Positions 34,601-46,600 of a stretch of DNA of 64,000 nt are shown here, piece by piece. Both the position numbers and the translations under genes were made by a program. A model generated the notes under the pieces. It did not search any database and was not told where the DNA came from. It was given only the letters and a program-made list of their open reading frames with translations. Numbering within the stretch: position 1 is the stretch's first letter; each line of letters starts with the position of its first letter. This DNA comes from Aplectana chamaeleonis (taxonomy: Eukaryota > Nematoda > Chromadorea > Rhabditida > Cosmocercidae): assembly GCA_029168955.1 (NCBI GenBank), contig JAPDOI010000358.1, positions 310,001 to 374,000 on the forward strand, written 5' to 3'.

Positions 34601-37600
34601 CCCAGCCTGTTTTCGTTGTATCTGTCTGATATTCCAAAGCCGTCACCTAACATCCACCTATGTCTATATGCGGATGACATCACTATTATTTGTACTGACG
34701 ACCCTGTCATCGATCGAGCCACCGCTGAGATGAATAAATACCTCGTCAGTCTGGCTATGTTCCTGGAATCGAAGCAGCTAAAGGTCTCCCAACCAAGTCC
34801 AGCGTTACTTTATGCACTACGGCGACTGCTTAACACAAGCTGCATCACGTCAGAGCTCAATCGCGTCAGACTGCTGCAAATGGAGCACCCCCGATTTGTC
34901 ACTGAATACCTCTCCAGTGCTCCTCCAAATCCCATTCTCGGTGGCGTCCCCCCCGAGATCGATGACAGCGAAATGGACCTACCCAGACGTACACGCGTCA
35001 TTCTGGCGGGTCTACGTTGTGGACACTCCTCGCACCTCAAGGCCTTCGTCCATAAGATCGATTCGTCGATCCCTGACGAATGCCCCGACTGCCATAACCC
35101 AGGCCTTGTGGCTGCCTTTCTACGCCTATGAGAAGAAGCTCTGATAAGGCCGATAAGAAGAAGAAAAATTTCACTACGAGCAAAATTTTTTCATGCATAC
35201 TGAACTCCAACCGACCGCTTCTACACACTTGGACTGCAGATGAGTAACTTTTGGTGAACAAAACTGTAAAAATTGGAGCATTCGCTTACCCAACAAAGTT
35301 TCCAGGAACAGTGATCTTCATATTGATGAGAACGCGGAATATTTTCGAGACCACTTCATAAAGCGGACCAGTGAGCTCCTTCTCCAATTTTCCACCGTAC
35401 TGTTCGTTAAGCTGTTGCCTGGAAAAGATTTGTAATTGCAGATGTCGACTATCTTTATACCACTGAAGGAGCAACGACATACTCAGTCAATCCAAGTTCG
35501 AGTTCAACTTCCTCTTCCTTGAGAAACTCGAGAACCAGGTAGTGGTAACGAGTTTGCCCTTGACGTATAGGAGGATTCAAAGAAATCTGAAATTCAAATT
35601 CAAATTACCAATGTTAGGTCAATGAGCAGCTCACAGAATGGTATGAATGCAATGAGTGAAATGTTCCCCCTCACAAGGAAAGGATCATTACGTGCCGGGT
35701 CCACTTCAAATTCAATATGCGTTTCTAGGATCAATTTTTGACTTAGAATTCGGATTTTTACTCTGTAGCTGCGAATCGTTCCTCTGAACGGAGCTATGAG
35801 CATTTTCATATGATTTCTATAAAAAATTGCATTGTACCCGCCGTAACCTACAGAAATCTTCCGAAAAACCGGAAACGGACCTCATATTCCGCATTCTAAG
35901 GACAGAAACTTATTTTTAAAGCTATCTACCTTAGAATCCAGAAGAAAGGTCTCTGATGCTTGCATGGTGTATAAAATATTGAATGGCAGCTCTGGTAGTG
36001 ATGTTTCAATTTTTTATACTCTGAATCACTCTGTGACCAGAGGAGGTGAAGTCAAAATATCCTACCGCAAGCCAAAAACAAGGTACAGAGCAGTCAATTT
36101 CACGGCTCGAGCGGGATCAAGCTTTATTACTCTGAGTAAAACCGTAGATACGTCGTGTACAACGAAGACATTTAAACATCGGATCGCAAGAAAACTGCTT
36201 AGTGCGTAGACTCGATGCAGTTTGCCTAACCTGGTCTCAGATTTCTTAGGTTTACGTTTCCATGAAATTCCGTGTTCAGTATCTTCCGATAACGAATCGT
36301 GTTTTTATCTATCTTGTCTCACGATTGTCTTAAACATCGTACAGAAATAAATAAATATTCGTGATCAGCACCCCAAATAACCCCCCTGGACAAATTCAGA
36401 GCAAAGATTTTTTTCGACCTTCGGACCCCCAAAAGTGGATTGAGTACCACCTGCGTGAGGCTACGAAAATGAAAAAAATTTTTTTTGCCCAAACGTCGTA
36501 TAGGTGGGTTATTTGGGGCGCTGAACACGAATATGACGTTCTTTTTTGATACTCATGTTGATTATTGTATGTTACAATAGAAATATGGTATTTTGGCTAC
36601 TACAACCTACAGATATGTACAAGCGCATGGATCCAAGACGTTCAACCTACGCGTGGTGGATCTGTGGAGTCGACGTATGGAGGCTCATCAAACGAACATC
36701 AATCACTCCATGAGGAGTTTTTTCGTATTGGGAGTGTAGATGGCTGGCTGCTGCACTCCTCTGTATTCTACTACTACGAGCTGGCGTCGAGAGGAATCCG
36801 GGACCGCACAGCAAGACACCACGATATCCCTGCCGCCACTGTGGGCTATCTGCCCAACATGCAAGCATTCAATGTGATGGTTGCCTTGGCTGGGTGCACC
36901 TCAAATGTTCAGGATTGTCCAGCTATGATGACTACACTCATGCTTACTGTTGTATGTCTTGCTCTGAAAATCCCCCTAAGGTTCCTCAACATTGTCTAAG
37001 CATTTATCAACTCAATATAAATGGCCTGCGTGCCAAACTTGCTGAACTCACACTGTATGTAGATCGCACTCAACCTGATGTCATTCTCCTGCAGGAGACC
37101 AAGCTTAGCACATCTTCCTCCTCTCTCCCCCGTCTCCCCGGCTATTTATCCTATCATATTCCACGTACTTCCCATGGCGGTGGTGTTTCAACGTTTGTAA
37201 AATCATCCATCCCTTCTCACATTATTGCTCTTCCCAATGATGATGTTGTTGAATGTCTTGGAGTTCATATTGTATTACAAAGTGGCCCCCTTGATATTGT
37301 CAATGTCTATATACCCCCACAACATCCTGTCCCAATGCGTTTGACCCCTCAAATTACTTACATACTGTTCATACTGCCTTGTCATCTAGTTCGGTTGTAG
37401 TAGCTGGTGATTTCAATGCTCACTCTCCTTCGTGGTTCTCTCCTCTAGAGCCTGACAATAGAGGTGAGCTCATTGAGTTATTCGCTGATGATTGTGATCT
37501 TGTGCCTATCAATTAGGATTCTCCCACTCGTCTTCCGGCAGTGGGTAGGCCCTCCTCACCTGATATTACCTTTGTATCATCCTCGCTGGTTATCTCCTGT

Positions 37601-40600
37601 AACTGGTCTACCGATGTGGCGCTGGCCAGTGATCATCTTCCCATTATTACGTCATTGGATCTGTCACTTGATAGTTTGCTTGCTCCGTTCTCTGGCTCTC
37701 GCTGTAAGTCCTATTCTAATTATCGTAAGGCTAACTGGGACCTATTCAAAGAGGTGTTGCTCAGCCAGGTGGCCAGCTACCCATGGAACGGCTCAGTCAA
37801 CGACAAGGAGAAGTTCATTGTCGATGCCATAGGACGTGCTTCCAAAGCTGCTATTCCTACTGGACGTGTAAGGACTTTTCACCCAAACGTGCCCAGTGAA
37901 GTGCTTGAACTGATCACTACGAGAGACGACAAACGAAGATCGGACCCCAATGATCCAACGGTACAACAGCTGTCGGAAAACATCACCGCATTGCTAAATC
38001 AACACAAGCAGCAACGCTGGAAAGAGCTCACCGAGTCGATAGATTTTGCCGTGGATGCCAGAAAAGCTTGGAACACCTTGAAACAGCTCTCAGGCAAAAA
38101 GATGAGCACGGATCGCAACATGCTCGAATTTCCGTCTGGAAAATTCGAGCACGGATACAAAGCTGCTTGTCTGCTCGGCAAACTATTTACATCTGCGTCA
38201 TCGCCTCAGGATAAGCAACACAGACGAACAATGCGAGCAATCAGGAAGCTCAGTCGACTGGATGTCCCTGCTATCTCTCCTTCCGCCATCGACAAGGTCA
38301 TCAAATCGATGAAAAATTCGCGGGCTGAGGGACCCGACGGGATTTCGGATGTTCATCTCAAGCATATTCCTGATCCCTATTACGAACTGCTCTCTGATCT
38401 TATTCATTCGTCATTCAGCTCTGGTGTTATTCCGGCCCGCTGGAAACAAGCTGTCGTCATCCCCATCGCCAAGCCAGGCAAACCGTTGGATAAGGGTGCC
38501 TCCCACCGCCCCATTTCCCTTCTCTCTCCCCTTGCCAAGCTTGCGGAAAAAGTCGTCAATCCGCTCCTCCAAAAAACGTTGCAGCACAACACTCACCAGC
38601 ATGGTTTCAAGAAGGAGCATTCCACCATCACTGCCCTGACGTCAATCACCGAGCATATCATTGCTGGATTCAATCGCAAGACTTCGGCTGGAAGAAGCCT
38701 CGTCGTCGCAATTGATCTCACGGCTGCGTTTGATAGCGTCAGTATCCCGCTTCTATCGAAATCCATACTGGAATCGGATATGCCCTGTTGGTCTAAAAGA
38801 TGGATTAATAGCTTTATCAAAAACCGGTCCATTCGTGTGAGGTTCGACGGACATCTATCGTCTTCGGTCCCTTTGAAAGCCGGTGTCCCGCAAGGCGGGG
38901 TGTTATCCCCGAGCCTGTTCTCGCTATTTCTGTCTGATATTCCTGAGCCACCAACTGGTATTCATCTGTGCCTGTACGCCGATGACATCACAATCGTTTG
39001 CACGGACTCAGTTATCGATCGAGCCACTGCTGCCATGAATGACTACTTACGGACCCTGGCAGTATATCTTAAATCAAAGTCGCTGACTGTCTCTGCCTCC
39101 AAATCAAGTGCTACACTATGTACGACAGCTACTATCGAACATCGACTACATCCCAAAGTCGTCTGGGATGGTCACGAGCTGCCACTGTCTAAGCATCCTC
39201 GACTATTGGGAGTTTTCCTGGACCCCTCTTTACGATTCCATGAGAACACGCGTATACGAGCTGCCGCTGCCAACTCGCGCAACAACATTCTTCGCGCTTT
39301 GGCTGGAACCTCGTGGGGCAGCACGAAAGAAGTACTACGTACGACTTATAGAGCCATGGTCCAGCCGGTCTTGGAATATGGCGCCCCTATTTGGACCAGA
39401 CATCTCTCTGAATCCTCTTGGTGCAAGTTGCAGAGAGCACAGAATACTGCCCTCAGGCATATTACTGGATGTCACAAGTCGACGCCTATTTCGCATCTTC
39501 ATCGGGAAACCGGCCTACTCCCCGTAAAACAGCACTGCTTACTCCAGTCTCAGCAGTTTCTCATAAGTATTGTCAAGAGCCCGACCCATCCAAACAACCG
39601 TCTTCTGTCGTCCGGCCCCCAATCAAGAAACATACGCACGCCGCTCAATGCTTCCCTGTCTGCTGTCGATCAACAACGCTGGGCTACATCCGAGCTCTCC
39701 CGCAGAAGACTCCAGATGGCTGAGCATACGCGCTTTGTGGCAGAGTACCTGTCTGATGCTCAGCCCAACTCAATTTATGGCGGCGTACCCCCACGAGTCG
39801 ACGACAGCGAAGCCGATCTACCGAGACGCACCCGAACAATTCTCGCTGGTCTGCGATGCGGTCACTCCACATATCTAAAGGCCTACGCCCATCGGATTGA
39901 TCAGTCAGTCCCTGATAGATGCCCTGATTGTGAATGTGCTGGACATGATTCATTGCATCTATTTTCATGTCCCGCCAGACCTACAATGTTATCTGCTCGA
40001 GATCTATGGTACAGACCGTGTGAAGTGGCTAACTTCCTACGCCTCTGATGCGATGCTCTGTTCATGGCTAACAAGAAGAAGACAAGCGCATCACTTCTCA
40101 CATCATAGCACACGATTTGGAATATTCCGTATACTCACGTGAATCAATCATTCGATTGTTATCTCTTGTGTACTTTCAATTTTGTGCTCCAAGATTTAAG
40201 AATTTTCTCGCTTACTCATGGTATGCGGCAGGGTATCATGAAAACCATCCAGGACAGTTTGAAACTCCCGTTCAGTACTGTTTCCCTCCTCAATTGGGAG
40301 GCCTGTGTGATTTTGATGGTTGTTCGAAAGCTCACTTTATTCGTTGTTCTCATTGTGAGAAAATCCTTTGTTTTGAACATTTTGTTCACAATAACCACGT
40401 GTACTCGTAGCTATAAATTTGTTGCAAGTCCATTTATTTTCACAGTGCTCCGAGCTCCAACCGCGTGATAGAAGGCAGGCCGATGTAGAAACTGTATCAG
40501 CGATCTTGGACCTGCTCCAAGTTGATGCAGTACCTACTCATGTCTACCGCATGGGAGTGTACGATGAGAGCAAGCGCCGACCGATCAAAGTGGCATTTAG

Positions 40601-43600
40601 TAATCATCACGATGCCATCCAATTACTACGCACCAGCCACAATCTGAAGTCCAAGGACGGAGCTTACAGCCGTGTTTATGTTAGGCCCTCTTACTCTTCT
40701 GAACTACGCGCCAAATTACGAGACGCTCGCAAGGTCGACGACACCGCCGTCATTTATCGTGGCCAAGTGATGAGCAAGAGTGCCATCCCAAAAAGGAGGC
40801 TGAGCCGTCGGTGGAGGTCAACGCTGCTTCATCGCAGTGTTCTCCGCCCCCGGGCGGCTCACCCCCTCCCGGTACTCTCCTTCGCTTGACATGTGAAATG
40901 ACGGGGAGTCCGGACCGCCCTCAAAAGCTAATAAGACCTTGAACTGTATTTATTTCAACGCTCGCTCGATCAGAAATAAACTTGACTCTTTACACGCTTT
41001 ACTCGAATTCTCATCTCCCGATGTTGTCGTTATATGCGAGACATGGCTTACTGAGGGCGACCCGGATGCTCTAATAGCGCCATCCCATTCCTATGTAGTC
41101 TATAGATGTGATCGTGTATCGGGTACTGCCGGTGGTGGAGTAGCGGTTATTGTGAAGAAGTGTATTAAAATTGTAGATTTTGGGCATAGATCGTTCAATT
41201 TCCATTGTGAGCTTATGTTTCTCGATGTTGTTTCGTAATTAGGTTCCTGCTTTCCTTTAATTGCGGCCTACCGAAGGCCTGCAACTAGTAGCCAAGATTC
41301 CATCGAGATGCTCGAGACTATAGCAGACTGGTGTACTGTGCAGTGCCCTTCAGTAGCTGTTGGTGATTTCAATTATCCATTTTCTCTCCTGAAGACTCTG
41401 GTATGTGTTTTACTGCTTCCTTTGAACATTTCCTCATCAATTCTGGTTTGTCTTGTTTGAATTCCGATCCCACGCACGGGAAGTACGTGCTCGACTTGCT
41501 CCTGTGTAATGACCTCACTTTGATCTCTGAATGGGAACTTCAACCGAACTTTTCCACGAGTGACCACTGTAGCATAACCTTCAAAATTGAGTTTGAATCC
41601 GACGTTAGCCAAACAACAAAAAAATTGGATTTCCGTAGGGCAAATTGGGACCATGTCAATCTTTATCTATTGGATATGGACTGGGATATATGCTTTTCGG
41701 ACTGCCTGAGCATAAATGAAATGTATGAAGCCTTTATCTCATACGTTCACTTCTGTAGTAGAAAATGCGTCCCCCTTCAAAAAGGCGGCCATAAGTCCAA
41801 AACTTCTCACCGCATTTGCAAAATTGGCTGCTAGGAAGCATTTCCTATGGCGAGATCGCTTTAAACCGGGTGGACGGGTGGCCTTCAATAAGTGCGCAAA
41901 GGACTTTGAAAGGAATGCAAACGCTTTGCGAAAAACCGTGAAAACGGCTTATTTGTTCTGGTAACCGTAAAAATTTCTTCAAGTATATGAATACTAGGGT
42001 GAAGACTCGTAAGGGTATTTCCGCATTGAAAAGCGAGTCAGGTGAAATCATCGCTGATGATCAACAAAAGTGCGAGGCCTTCGCAATTTATTTTTCAAAG
42101 GTTTTGTTCAGGATAACGGTACCGCTCCTCCATTTCCCAAACGATGCCCGCATAATTTGCGATCCATCACCATTGACTGCGAATTGATTGCGTCAGCAAT
42201 TAAGAAATTGAGCGACAAAATCTCTCTTACTCCAGATTCTTTACCTTCTTATTTTATAAAGAGAGCCTCCGTTGGATTGTGTTACCTCTTGTGCATCTTC
42301 AAACACAGTCTAGCAGTGGGAACCCTACCGACTGCGTGGAAAACTGCAATTGTCTCACCTTTGCTTAAAAAGGCACCAGCAAATCAGGTCTCTAACTATC
42401 GGCCTATTAGTCTAACCTCCTCGGTGTGTAAAGTCCTCGAGATTATTGTCAAAGACTGTATCCTTTCCCACCTAACATCAAATAAGCTCCTCAATCCTGC
42501 CCAGTATGGTTTCCTGCCTGGCAAGTCAACATTGTCCCAGTTGTTATCCTCGTTTCATGACTGGTGTTCGGCACTTAACGAAAACTGCCAGACTGATGTA
42601 GTTTATATAGATTATGCAAAAGCTTTTGACACTGTATGTCATCACAAATTGTTAATTAAACTCAAAAGTTACGGTATTTGCGCTGATATTTGGAACTGGC
42701 TAAAGTCTTTTAATATCTCGGACATTTTGTGTAAAACTGGCAATTTCTATTCTCGTCCATACCCGATCACCAGTGGTGTTCCTCAGGGTAGTATTCTGGG
42801 TCCATTGTTGTTTCTTATCTACATAAACGACGCTCCAGATAGTCTATCAAGTTCTTGTAAGCTCTTATGCGGACGACCTCAAGATCTATCGGCCTCTTAA
42901 TGAGCCTGCAGTTGACTTTATGAGCTTCAATGTGACCTCGATCGACTAGCCGAGTGGTCGAAAGTGTGGCAGCTACAATTATCAGAAGAAAATGCAGCTT
43001 GCTGCATATTAACTTTCGTCATGAATGCCCCTACGTTTAAACGGTGTGAAGCTTCCTGTGCACGAGGTTATCAGGACCTAGGTGTTCTCATTAGTTCGAA
43101 TCTTAGCTGGAACTCCCATTGCAGAGAAATCTCCAAAAGAGCTACCTCGGTGGCTAACTATATTTTGAGATCCCTGAAACATCCCTGTCTGGTTCACTAC
43201 AAGAAAGCATTCACCGTTTACTGCCGACCCCTACTGGAGTACTGTACTCAGGTTTGGTCACCTTCCACAGTGGAAGATGATGAGATCATTGAAAATGTGC
43301 AAAAACGATACTCTAGACGTGTGTTCACCAAAGTATTCCCAAACAGAGAAGTTCCAGATTATGCAGCTCGTTTGGATATGCTAGGTTAAATACCCTACGA
43401 TATCGCAGAGCTGAATTTGATTTACATCTGTGTTATAAGATCGTGCATGGTTTTTGCGACATTCCCTTTGACAGCCTTTTCGTGTTTACTCGCCACCATG
43501 TCCGTTCTCGCAAACATGGATTCCAACTTGAACGGAAATTCACCTCTAAAGGCAGCATATTGAATTCCTTTGCGTTCAGGGTTGTCAGAACTTGGAACAA

Positions 43601-46600
43601 TTTGCCTGCAGAAATCGCTGAATCCGGAAACTTTTCTATCTTTCAAGTAGATTATCCAAGTACGATCTCAGGTCATTACAAGGAACGAGTGAGCGTCCAC
43701 TCTGATTAAAAGGGTATTACTAATAATCTAATGTGACGGGTTTTTCCAGCTTGTTGTGCTTTTCTTTGTCCCAGAAGCGGTGGCCTCAAGTATCTTGAGA
43801 CAAGATGTCATTCGAATTGTAGAAAGAAAAATTTCCTCTGCAAAAAAAAAATCATATTTTGTCCCCTTCTCACTTCTGCCATTGTTATGCATCTTTTTTT
43901 TACTTTAACAAAGAATCTCATTCACATACGTGTATATGTATGTTTCTTTATTTCCACAATAAAGTCGTTGAATGAATGAATGAATGAATGACAGTAAACA
44001 CCAGCCGCGGGGATAAGACATTCTCGACTGAAACGCTTCATACTCCTAAAAAAAGCTCTCCCACGATAAAACTGTTAATCTTCTACACTTTCAGTGATCG
44101 AAACGAGTATTTTACAAGTGTGCAAAATTTCCGGGTCCAGCATGGATTCGAACCTGTGACCTCTTTTTTTAGTGCAGCACCCACTTCCACTGCGCCAACC
44201 GGTCACGACTGCAGGGGCGCCGACTTCGTATATGACGGCGCGCAGCCTCGTTAATCGTAGCAACATATTTCGGCGCTATAACACACTATGAGGTGATTCC
44301 TGGTGTAGAAGTCACATCAGTGTATCTCAGGATGCGACGAAGACTCACGGATTACGCGTTATGTTGCGTCTACGAGTGAAGCGCCAAAAACGCCTACAAC
44401 TCCTATTAGAGAAACGATTCGCAGCTGCAGAGTAAAAATTAGAATTCTACGTCGAAAATTGGTCCTAGTAATGCATATTTCATTTAGAATGGCCACGGCA
44501 TGTAATGATCCTTCCCTTGTCAGATACAAGGGAGGTCCGATTCGGACACGATAGGCTTTCTAATCAGATAACTACTCGAGTTGAAAAGAACCTTCGCAGC
44601 AGCACGTGCTGCTCCGAGGAGCACGTGGCCTGTTCGATAGGACTACGTAGCGCAGAGGCAACACACATCCCCGCACCCTTTTTCTCACGCCGAAGCACGC
44701 TGTCCTATAATAGAAGCACGAGGAGCTGGGGATGTGTCCCACCCCTTCGATGGGAGCGGGTCTACCCCAACAAAGATACGGTCAAAGGCCCGGCCCGCAG
44801 CAGGGGGTCACACCCACAGCAGTCCGCGACAAGAACATCACCCTCGCCACGGTTGCCAGCTAGGGAGCTCCCCTCGCTGAGGACAGTGGGAGGGACCCCC
44901 TCAGCGGTCAAAAATCGTCCGAAAAGTGACCCGTAGTCACCTACCAGGAGCGGCCCCGAAAGGCTGACTGCGCTCTCTATGGGATGAGACCCCTCATATA
45001 CGTGCTGTGCTGCTGATAAGCGCCTGATCAATTGTATAGGGACCGATCGGCATGTCCAATCAAGAGAATCGTGGCTCATTCGTCGTCCAAACTGCATCCT
45101 AGTCGAATCGAGAGCGTGTCGTGGCCGAGTGGAACGCCTATGTGTTGCGGCACGTACTTCTCACTTCGACGACGATGAGGCCACGTGACGCTCGGAAAGT
45201 AAGCGGCCTTATCGACGTCTACTGCGCTTTGTAGTCGAATCAAAAGCCGATCGTGGCCGAATCGGACCCCCAGTTATCTAAGCTACAACTTGGAATGCGG
45301 AACTTACAACAAAGTATACATGTCGACCATCTTTGTGCGGGACCAGGAAAAGACGCATGATGGTTTTGATGGGAATCTTGTAGTCGTATGTTTTTCCGTG
45401 GAGTGATAAGTGATTTGGGAACACTTTGATATCGTAACGTCCACTAGAAGATGGGTAGTTGCTTGTTTGTCAGTTAAACGAGGAAACTATTGCGAAAGTA
45501 TTACCGAGGTGTAGTGCACAAAATCTGTTGCAATGATGCTACAGGCTGACCAGTCTCCGTTTCAATTCCAGCGAAGGCCATCACAGCTTTACGGAATTCC
45601 TGTAAATGGGACAGCTATTGAGGAATGTGCCATTTTCCATAGTACGGAGCTCTTGTCAGAGTTGTTCTGGTCAATATGAGCTGAACACACACTCAACCAC
45701 AACGCGTCCGCCCTTCCCTATCCGGGGTGATAAGTACCGTCGTGAGATTTCATAACGACCTGTTCGAAAGATGTCGAGGGAAACCGCTGAAAATTTGGAT
45801 TAATTGAACAAAAAATTGACGTAAAATTACATTGTGGTCCGACATTGCGGCGTAACACCTACTCAGAACGAAAACTCAGGAACTGGACCATCCCATTCTA
45901 CTAACACTTTAACAGACACGTGAGAAAACACGAGTACCGTTTACAACTTCCAGTTAGCCTCTTTGGGCACTCCCATTTCAGCAAACTCGAAAATGTAAAT
46001 CCACTTTAGTGGAATGAGCCTCAGGTCTAATTTTAAAGTTCTAGAATGCTGTAACTTTTGTGGAGGTACGCGTTTCCATGAAGATTCTGCAAGTAATATC
46101 TTTGATAAGCACGTCGTTTCAGAACAGGGTCAAGCGGAGTTGCGAAATTTCGCAACGGAGGTGGGTGATCGCAAACATTTCGGTCCAAAAGCGAAAATTT
46201 GGCGAAGATATCCCGAAAATTCTCGATATTTCTGCTCACCAAAATGTAGGATCGTAGCGTTTCCCAGATTTTAGACGCTTGATCCCGAATGCTGAACGAA
46301 TTCTCGGCGTCTGACAGTTTTAGTAATCAAATATAAGCTGGCGAGAAATCGCGCCTCGTGGGGGGGGGTGGTCGCAACATTTTCGGGTTTCATTTTTGAT
46401 GGTGGGGGTCACTTTGATTTCGAAAAAATACGCAACGCCCCGCCTGACCCTGTTTCCGAAGAGCAAACAAGACCGGGTGGCCCACTGACAATTGTTTGAG
46501 AGCCCAGAACTGTTGCCCGAATGTAAGAAAAATGCCTCCTCTCGTGGAACTCTAGCAGAAAAAAAATTCGAGGGACCGACCGAGACAGATTCCAATGGAA

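Larger units (their letters stand above)
31930..35131 (+). pseudogene. J3 polyprotein fragments (endonuclease-RT)
   Basis: The 2A-like [13 protein letters not shown] is at about 31998-32036, then the finger [20 protein letters not shown] and endonuclease start [14 protein letters not shown] at 32225. [17 protein letters not shown] (broken) and [11 protein letters not shown] continue to about 33190. RT pieces follow the MITE: ISLLS (34060), [27 protein letters not shown] and [10 protein letters not shown] (34672). The C-terminal [20 protein letters not shown] survives, but the last finger is reduced to CPDCHNPG. Multiple frameshifts, insertions and deletions make it clearly dead. Confidence 0.75.
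31851..35165 (+). mobile_element. Jockey-like retrotransposon J3, internally deleted
   Basis: A plus-strand sister of J2, in the opposite orientation in another SSRP1 intron. The 5' end is GGATCCGAGATGCTCAACC and the 3' end is a GATAAGAAGAAG tail near 35165. It carries a Harbinger-like MITE (33208-33547) and a TTAA MITE (34268-34408). Two deletions relative to J2/J4 are visible: about 0.5 kb from HKLH to TSELNRV near 34850, and the C-terminal finger near 35100. I could not define a convincing target duplication. Confidence 0.8.
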
